Below are positions 37,107 to 47,300 of a stretch of 64,000 bases of DNA, piece by piece. Origin of the DNA: Aquilaria yunnanensis. Lineage: Eukaryota; Streptophyta; Magnoliopsida; Malvales; Thymelaeaceae. A program made the translations under genes and the position numbers. The first letter of the stretch is position 1, and each line of letters opens with the position of its first letter. The notes beneath the pieces are model-generated. The model was not told where the DNA came from, searched no databases, and saw only the letters and a list, made by a program, of their open reading frames with translations. The stretch is taken from NCBI GenBank assembly GCA_039654915.1, contig CM077593.1:111525413-111589412 (forward strand). Direction: 5' to 3'.

Positions 37107-37124
37107 TGGCGACTCCGCTGGGGA
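37107..37124 (+). other. Primer-binding site (tRNA-Arg-like)
   Basis: TGGCGACTCCGCTGGGGA starts three bases after the 5' LTR. This sequence class is known from Ogre and related Tat elements, which use tRNA-Arg. The exact tRNA match was not computed. Confidence 0.8.
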
Positions 37125-37971
37125 TCTTGGTTAGTGAGTCAAGCCTAAAAGTTGATTTATTTTGTTCTGTTTTGTTTATTTTTATGTGGATTTATATGTT
37201 ATATTTACTTATTCTAAACATGCATAATGCATTCACAAAATGAAGCTCTATACCCGAGCTTCCTCAAATCGAACACAATTCTTTCTAAGCGGAATTGGTG
37301 TTGTTGTCCTTGTGAGGCCATGGTCTCCAAGCCTTCACCGGTTTCAAAGTAGCAAAGTAGTGTATTGCCTCCTGAGACGGTTAGTCTCTGCATGGGCCCA
37401 CGAAAAGCTACGACTCGAATTAATCCATTCCTTACATTAACCCTAGAGGGTAAGGAATCGGGCCGTCATTATGATTTAGTGACGGGATTCGGGAACTATC
37501 CCTTACCTTTTTGATAAGCCACCTTATGCATATAGAACTCCCCACTTAACCATAGAACTGACCATAGAATTTCTACCATTTTTACCAACACCATAAGCAT
37601 ATCCTTGTTATGTTGTGTTGTTACTCTATACTTTTCTTCGTATGGTTTTAACTTGTTTATTCATAATACTTCATGAGTTGTTAATTACTATTTAACTTGT
37701 TAATAATCTTATTTTTCTTTTGTTATACTTCCGTTATGTGCAATTATTCTTCATGCATCAAAACCACACATCAAATTATGCTAACTTTTTGGTCTTTATA
37801 ATGATAACTAGAAGTCTTGAAGTTTCACAATAGTTGATAATCAAGCTCACTCATTGCATGCATCCATTGCATCAATCATATACATGTAAAATCTAATAAA
37901 ATGAATCTCACTTTAAAAAAAGTAAAATTGGATCTCAACACCAATATCCAACTCGGCTCCAAACAAGACTA
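37125..37971. other. Untranslated interior after the PBS
   Basis: No domain is visible. The sequence resembles the leader of Ogre-type elements. A 66-codon frame at 37240-37440 has no recognisable similarity. Confidence 0.45.
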
Positions 37972-38154
37972 ATGGCAGAACAAACTGAAGGACGTCTCAT
38001 AGATATAGAGTCCAAGATAGAAAATATGGCCGGAGCAATTCCCTCCTCATTACACCAAAAAATGAAATTCATTTTTGAAGGAAAGTTAATCACAATCTTT
38101 GCTGAAGAAGGCATTCTGCTATCATCTATATCAATAGTAGCAAAGGCCAAGTGA
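37972..38154 (+). pseudogene. Remnant of Ogre/Tat gag fused to a protease-region fragment
   Basis: This 60-codon frame begins MAEQTEGRLIDIESKIENM, a coiled-coil-like gag N-terminus. It then passes into LHQKMKFIFEGKLITIF and AEEGILLSSIS, which resemble the segment of Tat/Ogre polyproteins near the protease (a K-F-I-x-x-G-K-L-I pattern with a following E-E). The join implies an internal deletion that removed most of gag-pol. Recognition is from memory of the family. Confidence 0.5.
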
Positions 38155-38469
38155 CCTTCTTTTCCAAGTTGGTGTGACCCAAATCCCAAATGTAACTGAA
38201 AAGTCTGTGGTGCTGAAATTCAAGGTCCAACAGTTGGTCGAGTCTAAGTTGCTAGGCCATGATGTGATTGATAATTGAAAGTGAAGATTTTGAGCTGGAA
38301 TTACATTAATTTTGGAAGGGCTCCAAGTCAGATCTGACCTAACAGTCCGCACACACTTTTGAATGACAGGGAATCCTTTGAATAAACTTGTATCTTTGAA
38401 AGCTTGCAAAAGTAATTTAATAGTAAAAATCTCCTAGATTTAGTCCAGAATCTAGGGTGTAGTCTTTGT

Positions 38470-38830
38470 TAAATGGACACCTGCTATTCTTTTTCTGCTA
38501 CAACAAAAAGATGTGATGCGTGCATTCTACTACTTTCCATTTTTACACTCTTTGCCATTATACTATCCATTATTGCTATCACACTTTACTTTTTGACAAC
38601 CGGTAATTCTTTTTGTTCTCCAACAAAAAGATGTTATGTGTGCATTCTACCACTTTTTAATTCCATTATTACATCTACACATTCTACCAATTTTTACCAA
38701 AAATTCAATTATTACACCTACACATTCTACCACTTCTTACCAAAAATTCCGTTTTTATATCCATCTCTCACTCCTTTCCATTATACTATCCATTATTGCT
38801 ATCACACTTTACTTTGAAAATGATACTACT
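38470..38830. repeat. Internal direct repeats in the element
   Basis: Segments containing 'caacaaaaagatgt' and 'tgcattctac' recur at about 38500 and 38620. 'tatactatccattattgcta' recurs at about 38560 and 38780. These are degenerate repeats without coding capacity. Confidence 0.7.
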
Positions 38831-39676
38831 CGTGGGTGAAAATAAAAAGTTAAGGGAGATTTAATAGTGGCGATCTTGAAAGTGCTGTCAAATCTAGTAA
38901 GAAGGATTTCATATGTTGCACCCCAACTCTCAAAAAAAAGAATTCATAGTGGTTATCAACATCCTTGCAAGAAGTCTGGGGTTAGCTTCCAAACAAGGTA
39001 GCTCTCATATTAAATGACTTCAGTGGCCTCCCAATTCTCACAAATGCTCAATACAAAAAAAAAGATTCTCAGTTTTCCGCAACACAAATTCCAACAAAGG
39101 AAAGAAGTTCATCCTTTCCATCAAAAGCCATTAAAGGGAAAATCCAAAACAAAAAAAAAGAGACTGAGAGCAAACACAAGCAACTAAGGCCACTTGAATC
39201 ATCTCATTTCAAGAAGACTATGATCTCGGTTCTCTGTAACAAAAAAAAAAAACTCCGAAAAGGAAAAAGTTCATCCCTTCCATCAAAAAGCCAATAAGGG
39301 AAAATTCAAAACCAAAAAGAACTGAGAACAAGCACGAGCAAGCAAGGCCACTTGAGTCATCTCACTTCAAGAGAGTTATCAAGTATGTCATCACCATAGC
39401 TCACAAAAAAAAAAAAAAAAAAGGGAAACAAAAAAAAAATAAAAAAACAAAAAAAGAAAAAGGGCTCAAGTTAGAGCAAAAGAAAGAAAACAAAAAAGTG
39501 AGCTATGGATTCTAAACTGAAAACCTGCAAAGGCGGTCTAGAAGACAAAAGCAACTTTCAAGCCAAGCATACATAAAGACCACGATAGTTGGGGGGCAAC
39601 AGATGATGTTTAACTTTCTGGAAAGAGTGGCAAGTTTGAGGTCATCACTATTGAGTTTTTCACCATAATCAAATTT
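38831..39676. other. A-rich interior with degenerate repeats
   Basis: Two related segments, 39100-39240 and 39260-39380, share 'agcaagc/aactaaggccacttga' and 'catctcatttcaaga'. Long A runs follow near 39400. No gene is seen. Confidence 0.5.
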
Positions 39677-40140
39677 GCTCACGAGTAGTATTAAAAGACC
39701 CTTCTTCCACACCACTTAAATTTAACTTTTCTCAAACCGAACATCCTCATTCAGTTAAAAGACTATTATTGTGAATCATGTTTCTACCTTGTTTAATACT
39801 GCTCACGAGTAGTATTAAAAGACTATTCTTTCACACCACTTAAATTTAACTTTTCTCAAACCGAACATCCTCATTCAGTTAAAAGACTATCATTGTGAAT
39901 CATGTTTCTACCTTATTTAATACTGCTCACGAGTAGTATTAAAAAACCCTTCTTTCACACCACTCAAACTTAACTTTACTCAGACCTAATATTTACCTCT
40001 TAATATCATTCTCATTCAGCTAAAAGATTGCAACAAAAAAAAATTCAAACTTAATTTTCCTCACGCCTAACAGTTACCTCTCGATATCATCCTCATTCAG
40101 TTAAAAGGCTATTATTGTGAATCATGTTTCTACCTTATTG
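39677..40140. repeat. 124-bp tandem repeat
   Basis: The phrase gctcacgagtagtattaaaa starts at 39677, 39801 and 39925, giving a 124-bp period for over three units. The last unit is degenerate. Confidence 0.9.
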
Positions 40141-41100
40141 CCTTGCACAGTTTATGTCTTCGAGTTGGAAAGGGAAGAATGACAAGATATTTTAATTAAA
40201 AACAAAGACCGTAAATTACTTTGTCAAGCTTTGCAAATTGATGAAAGTTTTTCTTTAAGGCCAAACCATTATTCATTAATGTATGTAGACTTAAAAGTGA
40301 GGAGATAGCTTGAGTCTTTCTTTAATAAGATGTGGTTATTGTAAGAGAAATTTACGATCAAGTGCCATCACAAAGGTCTAGAAATGCTCGACCTTCTGTT
40401 AAATCAAAGGCGAGATGATACCTTTTATCCACATAAATACCATATTCAGGGGGGCAAAGTAGTCTCTATGAAGCGTAAGAGGAGTACTGCCAACAAAGAA
40501 GTTCAATAGACAATGGGGCAAGTCTTATGGATCAAAACATGAGTTCAAGGAAGAGCAATCATTCAGATTATAACATGGGAATAAGTAAGTGTCGGCACGG
40601 CCACAAGAAAAGGGGTAAAGCAGACATTGAAAGTAAAGCCTTTGATGGTATCAAATCCATGACAATGGATGAGTACCCGAAAGAGATATAAATTATGAGG
40701 CGGGCCAACTTTAAAGAAATTGAGGCCAAAATTCAAGAACAAGTCAAAGAAAGGGGATTTTGAAAAGAGTTGGGCTTTTGAGGCAGTGAACAAAAGCTGG
40801 AAAGCATAAAGAGATTCAATAATAGTCCAAGAAGGCCATCACAAAGAGGATCCAGTAAAACAAAGACATGAAGAACTAGATCCATACAAAAAAAAGCCAT
40901 TAGTTACACATGCTCTGCATTCATGCATTTCATATCATGCATACATAGCCTTTACATAACAAGGACCAAACGGGAATCACATTCACAGCACAGTTACAGC
41001 AATATAAGCTGAGATCTCAATGTCATCAGCTCTTACCAATCTATCACTGGATACACAGCTAATATGCGGGACCAACCCGCATCAGGAATTCAAGGATAAA
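40141..41100. other. Interior sequence without a recognised gene
   Basis: No domain-bearing frame is visible. A minus-strand frame at 40563-40793 and a plus frame at 41020-41202 lack similarity. Likely decayed internal domain of the element. Confidence 0.4.
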
Positions 41101-41480
41101 GTAGACAATATTGTCAAAAGCTTGGCTACCGATTCAATAATCGAGGCTACATCTGGAAGGACAGGATTGACGTCAGCTAGTAGTATCCAAGATAAGAGAT
41201 AGCTATAGCCAAGGATAAGGCAGATATCAAAAAAAAAAATATAAAGTAGACAATATTGTCAAAAGCCTGACAATTGATTCAATAATCGAGGCTACACCTG
41301 GAAGGACAGGATTGATGCCAGCTTAGCAGCATCCAAGATAAGAGATAGCTGTGGTCAAAGATAAGGCAGACATCAAGAAATATTGTCGTTGAAACTTTGT
41401 CAAAAGCGGACAATGGATTTAATAATCGAGGACTGGATCAACGTCAGCTCGATGGAATATCCAAGATAAAAAATATCTAT
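41101..41480. repeat. About 145-bp tandem repeat upstream of the first cargo ORF
   Basis: 'gtagacaatattgtcaaaag' occurs at 41101 and 41246. A third, diverged unit starts near 41385. Each unit continues with 'aataatcgaggctac' and 'atccaagataagagatagct'. The array ends about 140 bp before ORF A. Confidence 0.85.
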
Positions 41481-41616
41481 CACATCAAAATGAAGTAGGA
41501 TCTACCTTTCCGGTTAAGCGGCGGATACGGTACTCCGTGACTCTCAAGTCGGTTCTCTCAGTTGCCCATAATAACTAATTCTTTCCTCTCTTCTTTCTTT
41601 TACTTCCCTCTAGAAA

Positions 41617-42165
41617 ATGGATCCTACTCTTTCTGTCTTACAAAAATATTTTCCTTCTCTCCCAATGAACATTCTCAAAAAGATCTACCAAGTTCGCTGT
41701 GAACGATTAAGAGTTCTGATGCACAAAGGAATCCCTGAAGATGTGCGGTGGTTAATCGAAGCCAAGGTTCGTCTGGCAGGTGAAATCCCAGAGGCATTTG
41801 TGTCTCACATGCCTGGTATAGGCAGAAGCTCTTATGCCAAAAAGCGAAGAGCGAAAAGGTTACGAGTCTGCCACAAATGTGGACGGTGGACTTGTAATAC
41901 TAAATGTCGTTCTTTAGGAATGATCTCCGATAATCGAGAAGATAAAATACGATTCATCAAGAATGGCCTGAGTAAGGACTCATTGGATGATATCCAATTG
42001 ACTCTTGAGACGCATTCCTGTGGATCAGTGCAACGCGAACTTCTTGGTTTATGGAGTATTTTTCATGAAGAACGAGAGCGTTACAGTCCCAGGAATCTGA
42101 CTTTAAACGACCCTATTTGCCAGTTTGTAAGAAAGCTGGATGGGAAGCAAATCCTCGACTCATAA
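41617..42165 (+). CDS. Retrotransposon cargo ORF A (182 aa, cysteine-cluster protein, unknown)
   Basis: I do not recognise this protein. It is 182 aa, basic in the middle (AKKRRAKRLRV at about residues 74-84) and followed by a cysteine cluster C85-x2-C88-x4-C93-x3-C97 that could bind zinc. The C-terminal half is charged and helical in character, ending LTLNDPICQFVRKLDG. Two paralogs of exactly the same length follow in tandem (B and C). All three keep an open frame despite many substitutions, which argues for past or present selection on the protein. The start is the only sensible ATG; it follows a pyrimidine-rich stretch also present before B and C. DNA or RNA binding is a guess from the basic stretch plus Cys cluster. 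Confidence 0.75.
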   Translation: MDPTLSVLQKYFPSLPMNILKKIYQVRCERLRVLMHKGIPEDVRWLIEAKVRLAGEIPEAFVSHMPGIGRSSYAKKRRAKRLRVCHKCGRWTCNTKCRSLGMISDNREDKIRFIKNGLSKDSLDDIQLTLETHSCGSVQRELLGLWSIFHEERERYSPRNLTLNDPICQFVRKLDGKQILDS

Positions 42166-42326
42166 AAGCCGTTAATGCCGTTACTAGATGTAAAGCCAGT
42201 GGAAGATGTGAGTCACAGTCACAATTACTGTACATACAGTTTGTTATATTTGGAAAAGTTTGCATTTTCTTTTGACAGATGTACATGCTCCCCTAAGTGT
42301 AATCGACACGTTATCCCTTTTCATCA

Positions 42327-42334
42327 CTATAAAT
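42327..42334 (+). promoter_or_regulatory. TATA box of cargo ORF B
   Basis: CTATAAAT inside 'tcatcactataaat', 120 bp before the ORF B start. The same context precedes ORF C and, in a close variant, LOG. Confidence 0.65.
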
Positions 42335-42454
42335 GCGTGTTCTTCCTTCTGATTAAGCAGCGGATAAGATACCTCGTGACTTCTAAAGTCGGTTATTCCA
42401 GTCTCCTACAATAACTGATTCATTTCCCTCTTCTCTCAAATTCTTCTCTCATCA

Positions 42455-43003
42455 ATGGATTCTACTCTTTCTGCACTGCGAAAATACTTTTCTTCCCTTC
42501 CAATAAAAGTCCTTAAAAAAATCTACCTTGCTAGATGTGAAAGAATCAGAGTTTTTACACGCAAAGGCATTCCCGATAATGTGCAGTGGATAATTGAAGC
42601 TAAGGTCCGTTTGGCAGGTGAAGTTCCAGATGCATTTATGCCCCGCATGCCCGGTTTAGGTAAAAGCCGTTATGCCAAAAGGCGAAGAGCAAAGAGACTA
42701 GGCGTGTGTTATAAATGTGGGCGATGGAATTGTATTACTAAATGTCGCTCTTTAGGATACATCTCCATAAATCGTGAAGATAAAAGAAAATTCATTAAGA
42801 ATGGCCTGCGTAAGGAATCTCTGGAAGATATCCGAGAGACTCTTGAAACGCATTCTTGTGGAAAAGTGCAAGGTGAAATTATCGGTTTATGGAGGACTTA
42901 CCATAAAGAACGAAACCGTTACAGTCTTGGGAATGTGACTTTAAACGATCCTGTTTGTCAGTTTGTAAGAAAACTAGATGAGAAGCAAATCCCCGACTTA
43001 TAG
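42455..43003 (+). CDS. Retrotransposon cargo ORF B (182 aa, cysteine-cluster protein, unknown)
   Basis: Second tandem paralog, the same length as A. It retains the basic run (RRRAKRLGV) and all four cysteines (C85, C88, C93, C97), with the block LGVCYKCGRWNC. The region 5' of it (aagcggataag..., pyrimidine-rich to the ATG) is homologous to that before A. Differences from A are spread along the protein and no stop intrudes. Function unknown. Confidence 0.75.
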   Translation: MDSTLSALRKYFSSLPIKVLKKIYLARCERIRVFTRKGIPDNVQWIIEAKVRLAGEVPDAFMPRMPGLGKSRYAKRRRAKRLGVCYKCGRWNCITKCRSLGYISINREDKRKFIKNGLRKESLEDIRETLETHSCGKVQGEIIGLWRTYHKERNRYSLGNVTLNDPVCQFVRKLDEKQIPDL

Positions 43004-43152
43004 AAGGCATTGAAGCCATTACTGGACATAAATCAGGGGAAGATGAGAGCCACAGTCATGATTGCTGTACATATAAGCTGTCATTTGTCTTTTCTTTTGA
43101 CAATAATGTACTTGCTTCTGCAAGTGTAATTAACGTATTATCCCTTTCATCA

Positions 43153-43160
43153 CTATAAAT
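43153..43160 (+). promoter_or_regulatory. TATA box of cargo ORF C
   Basis: CTATAAAT in 'tcatcactataaatata', 67 bp before the ORF C start. Closely matched to the TATA of LOG. Confidence 0.65.
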
Positions 43161-43227
43161 ATATGTTAGTTATTTCCGTTTCCTACAATCACTAATTTCT
43201 TTCTTCTCTTAAATACCTCCTTCATCA

Positions 43228-43776
43228 ATGGAGTCTTCTCTTTCCGCCCTACGAAAGTATTTTCCTTCCTTCCCAATAAATATTCTTAAAAAGATTTATC
43301 AAGCTAGATGTGAACGATTCAGAGTATTTATGCAAAAAGGCATTCCTGATAATGTGCGATGGCTAATCGAGGCTAAGGTTCGTTCAGCCGGTGAAGTTCC
43401 AGAAGCATTCTTTCCCCGTATGCCCGACTTCGGTAAAAGCGCTTATGCCAAAAAAAGAAGAGCAAAGAGGCTAGGCGTTTGTCATAATTGTGGATGGTGG
43501 ATTTGGGGCAATAAATGTCGTTCTCCAGGAGTGATCACCAGAAATCGTAATGATAGAATAAAATTCATCAAGAATGGCTTGCGTAAAGAATCTCTGGAAG
43601 ATGTTCGAGAGGTTCTTGAAGCGCATTCTTGCGGAATAGTGCAATTTGAGGTTGTTGGATTATGGATAATTTTCCAAAAAGAACGAGATCGTTATAGTCT
43701 TGGGAATCTGACTTTAAACGACCCAGTTTGCCAGTTTGTAAGAAAACTGGATGGGATGCAAATCACCGATTCATAG
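43228..43776 (+). CDS. Retrotransposon cargo ORF C (182 aa, cysteine cluster partly lost)
   Basis: Third tandem paralog, again exactly 182 aa and uninterrupted. The cluster reads VCHNCGWWIWGNKCRS, so the third cysteine is replaced and only C85, C88 and C97 remain. If the cluster binds zinc in A and B, this copy may not. The conserved C-terminus (LTLNDPVCQFVRKLDG) is kept. It is followed by the 43790-44300 repeat field that leads into LOG. Confidence 0.75.
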   Translation: MESSLSALRKYFPSFPINILKKIYQARCERFRVFMQKGIPDNVRWLIEAKVRSAGEVPEAFFPRMPDFGKSAYAKKRRAKRLGVCHNCGWWIWGNKCRSPGVITRNRNDRIKFIKNGLRKESLEDVREVLEAHSCGIVQFEVVGLWIIFQKERDRYSLGNLTLNDPVCQFVRKLDGMQITDS

Positions 43777-43789
43777 AAAGCATTGAAGC

Positions 43790-44300
43790 CATTACTGGAC
43801 GCAAAGCCAGTGGAAGACGAGGATCAAAGTCACGATTACTGTACGTGCTAGCTGTCGCTTTTGAAATTTTCCTCCCCTTTTGGTAATAATGTATCCACTC
43901 CTGACGTGAACCAAAGTCACGATCACTGTATGTGCTAGCTGTCGCTTTTGAAATTTTCTTCTCCTTTCGGCGATAATGTATCCACTCCTGACATGAGCCA
44001 TAGTCACGATACTGTACATGCTAGCTGTCGCTTTCGAAATTTTCCTTCTCCTTTGGCAATAATGTACCCACTCCTGACACGGACTACTGTATATAGCTGC
44101 TACTTTTGAAATTTTCCTTCTCTTCCAATAATCACGTACCTACTCCTGACATAAGCTACAGTAGTGACTACTGTGTATGCTAGTTGCTTTTGAAATTTTC
44201 CTCATCTTTTAACGATAGTGTACCTATACCTGACCAGAGTCATACTTGTGACTACTGTGAATAGCTGGCAATAATGTATCCATTCTTGAAAATAAAATTA
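43790..44300. repeat. About 80-90-bp degenerate tandem repeats between ORF C and LOG
   Basis: Five to six units share 'gtcacgat.actgta.(c/t)gctagctgtcgctt', then 'gaaattttcc' and 'aataatgtatccactcctgac'. Related sequence follows ORFs A and B (for example 42210-42300), so this field looks like an expanded 3'/promoter spacer of the same cassette. Confidence 0.85.
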
Positions 44301-44319
44301 TTACTTTATCTTTTCATCT

Positions 44320-44327
44320 CTATAAAT
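44320..44327 (+). promoter_or_regulatory. TATA box of the LOG-type gene
   Basis: CTATAAAT in 'ttttcatctctataaatata', 49 bp before the LOG ATG. The context is nearly the same as before ORF C, so LOG appears to use a cassette promoter rather than its ancestral one. Confidence 0.65.
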
Positions 44328-44368
44328 ATATCCTCTTTTCTTCTTTTCTCACATGGGTAAGGATATGA

Positions 44369-44998
44369 ATGGAGAAAACCTCCACTCGTAAACCCCGAAG
44401 TATTTGTGTATTTTCTGGAGCTTTTCCTGGAGAAGATGAAGAGTACTTAAAGGCAGCCAACCATTTGGGTAGTGTATTAGCTGAGCGAAAAATACACTTA
44501 GTTTATGGAGGAGGTAGTGTCGGATTAATGGGAGCTGTAGCATCAGCAGCATCTTTAGGAGGAAGCCAGGTTCTGGGTATTATCCCTGCATCTCTGAAAT
44601 CGGTTTCTGGGGGCACGATTGGAGAAGAGCTAGTGGTTAAAAATCTGCAAGAGCGCTTGATACAAATGCTTTTTAACGCTGATGCTTTTATCGCTCTACC
44701 AGGTGGCTTTGGCACATTAGGAGAAGTCTTCCAAATTGCTTCCATGGCCCAACTTAATTTGCATCAAAAACCCATTGGGCTGTTAAATGTTAACTATTTC
44801 TTCGCAGGTCTATTATCTTTTATGAATCGTGCTGTGAAATAGAAGTTTATCCCTAAGGTGGCACGACGAATCATAATATCCGCAACAACTGCTGAAGAAT
44901 GGCTAGATAAAATGCAAGCTTTTGTTCCTGAACCATATCCAGCGATGATCCAAATAGACTGGGCACAACAGTCTTTCCCAACCAGTTCCGTCCCATAA
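44369..44998 (+). pseudogene. LOG-type cytokinin riboside 5'-monophosphate phosphoribohydrolase, intronless, one amber codon
   Basis: LOG enzymes release active cytokinin bases from riboside monophosphates in one step. The frame shows the Rossmann-like start SICVFSGAFPG, the nucleotide-binding block LVYGGGSVGLMGA, a conserved ER pair, and PGGFGTLGE (the family motif PGGxGTxxE) at about residues 111-119. A TAG at 44840-44842 ends the first 157 codons. The same frame stays open for 51 more codons with LOG-like content and ends at TAA 44996-44998, 210 codons in all, which is full family length. Host LOG genes have several introns and this copy has none, so it was probably captured from mRNA. Two out-of-frame ATGs lie just upstream (44353, 44365). 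Either it is a recently broken gene, or the truncated 157-aa form is what is made. Confidence 0.85.
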
Positions 44999-45539
44999 TT
45001 GTCCTTTACCCGGCCTGTTGAAGCATTGTGGAAGAAGAAGCGATCTGATCCGTTTTTCTTGTCCTTTCGTTTTAATTATCAGCATTTTCTTTCGTATTTC
45101 AGTTTTTCTTTTCAGGAAATTTCGTTATCTTATAAGATAGTTTCGTCCATGCTGATATTAAAACCATGGGACAATGCCTTTAGGTTGGAATGGCTGAGTA
45201 AAGAGTAATTTTTATTACTCTTGAGACGCATCCTATTAGGTCTACTAGGCATAACATTTTGGGGTAGTTAAGCTTTAACCTTATTTGGATGACATATCTC
45301 ACAAGGGAATCTATATTTACTGAAGAAAATATTAGATGAACCTTAGATATTGATTCCAAACATCCGTTCCCTTTACATAATTTGTCAGTGTTATTGTCAT
45401 CATCAAGATTCACTCATCTTATCGAAGTTTAAATTTTTGCACTCACCTATTATGAAAATTCACACTTTCGAAGAAAATTATTCCAATTTCAATTGCTTTC
45501 ATATAAATTTCGTTAAGGTCCTAAGGAAAGCTCCTTAGC
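44999..45539. other. Interior sequence between LOG and the 3' repeat field
   Basis: AT-rich sequence with no recognised gene. Short frames (44999-45208 plus, 45180-45413 minus) have no similarity. Confidence 0.45.
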
Positions 45540-47300
45540 CTCAAAATCAATTTTCATCATCGGGGTTTTAAGGATGGAACTTTTGCCTCGAAAATAATCA
45601 ATTTTCATCATCAGGGTTTTAAGGATGGAACCTTTGCCTCGAAAACAATCAATTTTCATCATCGGGGTTTTAAGGATGGAACCTTTGCCTTGAAAATAAT
45701 CAATTTTCATCATCGGGGTTTTAAGGATGGAACCTTTGCCTCGAAAATAATCAATTTTCATCATCGGGGTTTTAAGGATGGAACTTTTACCTCGAAAATA
45801 ATCAATTTTCATCATCGGGGTTTTAAGGATGGAACTTTTGCCTTGAAAACAATCAATTCTCATCATCGGGGTTTTAAGGATGGAACCTTTGCCTCGAAAA
45901 TAATCAATTTTCATCGTCGGGATTTTAAGGATGGAACTTTTGCCTCGAAAATAATCAATTTTCATCATCGGGGTTTTAAGGATGGAACTTTTGCCTTGAA
46001 AACAATCAATTTTCATCATCGGGGTTTTAAGGATGGAACCTTTGCCTCGAGATCAATCAATCAATTCGAGGTTTTAAGGATGGAACCTTTACCTCGACAT
46101 CAATCAATCAATTCGAGGTTTTAAGGATGGAATATTTACCTCGACATCAATCAATCAATTTGAGGTTTTAAGGATGGAACCTTTACCTCGACATCAATCA
46201 ATCAATTCGAGGTTTTAAGGATGGAACCTTTACCTCGACATCAATCAATCAATTCGAAGCTTTAAGGATGGAACCTTTGCCTCGAAATCAATCAATCAAT
46301 CCGAGGTTTTAAGGATGGAACCTTTGCCTCGAAATCAATCAATCAATCCGAGGTTTTAAGGATGGAACCTTTGCCTCGAGATCAATCAATCAATTCGAGG
46401 TTTTAAGGATGGAACCTTTACCTCGACATCAATCAATTTTCATCATCGGGGTTTTAAGGATGGAACCTTTACCTCGACATCAATCAATTTTCATCATCGG
46501 GGTTTTAAGGATGGAACCTTTGCCTCGAGATCAATCAATCAATTCGAGGTTTTAAGGATGGAACCTTTACCTCGACATCAATCAATCAATTCGAGGTTTT
46601 AAGGATGGAACCTTTACCTCGACATCAATCAATCAATTCGAGGTTTTAAGGATGGAACCTTTACCTCGACATCAATCAATTAATCCGAGGTTTTAAGGAT
46701 GGAACCTTTGCCTCGAAATCAATCAATCAATCCGAGGTTTTAAGGATGGAACCTTTGCCTCGAAATCAATCAATCAATCTGAGGTTTTAAGGATGGAACC
46801 TTTGCCTCGAGATCAATCAATCAATTCGAGGTTTTAAGGATGGAACCTTTACCTCGACATCAATCAATTTTCATCATCGGGGTTTTAAGGATGGAACCTT
46901 TGCCTCAAGATCAATCAATCAATTCGAGGTTTTAAGGATGGAACCTTTACCTCGACATCAATCAATCAATTCGAGGTTTTAAGGATGGAACCTTTACCTC
47001 GACATCAATCAATCAATTCGAGGTTTTAAGGATGGAACCTTTACCTCGACATCAATCAATCAATCCAAAGTTTTAAGGATGGAACCTTTGCCTCGAAATC
47101 AATCAATCAATCCGAGGTTTTAAGGATGAAACCTTTGCCTCGAAATCAATCAATCAATCCGAGGTTTTAAGGATGAAACCTTTGCCTCGAAATCAATCAA
47201 TCAATCCGAGGTTTTAAGGATGGAACCTTTGCCTCGAAATCAATCAATCAATTCGAGGTTTTAAGGATGGAACCTTTGCTTCGAAATCAATCAATCAATC
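45540..47300 (+). repeat. 3' tandem-repeat field, part 1 (51-bp then 47-bp units)
   Basis: About ten units of 51 bp (to about 46050), then about 26 units of 47 bp, sharing 'ttttaaggatggaacctt'. The two unit types alternate around 46430-46510 and 46860-46890. Each unit has GAGGT...ACCTC and AAGG...CCTT arms, so it can fold into a short hairpin. The 51-bp period is a multiple of three, which explains long open frames on both strands here; these are not genes. Confidence 0.95.

Noticed and set aside
45513..46124. Long open frames on both strands (168 and 144 codons) in the 3' repeat field
   Set aside because: They arise because the 51-bp unit is a multiple of three. The proteins are pure repeats with no start context or domain.
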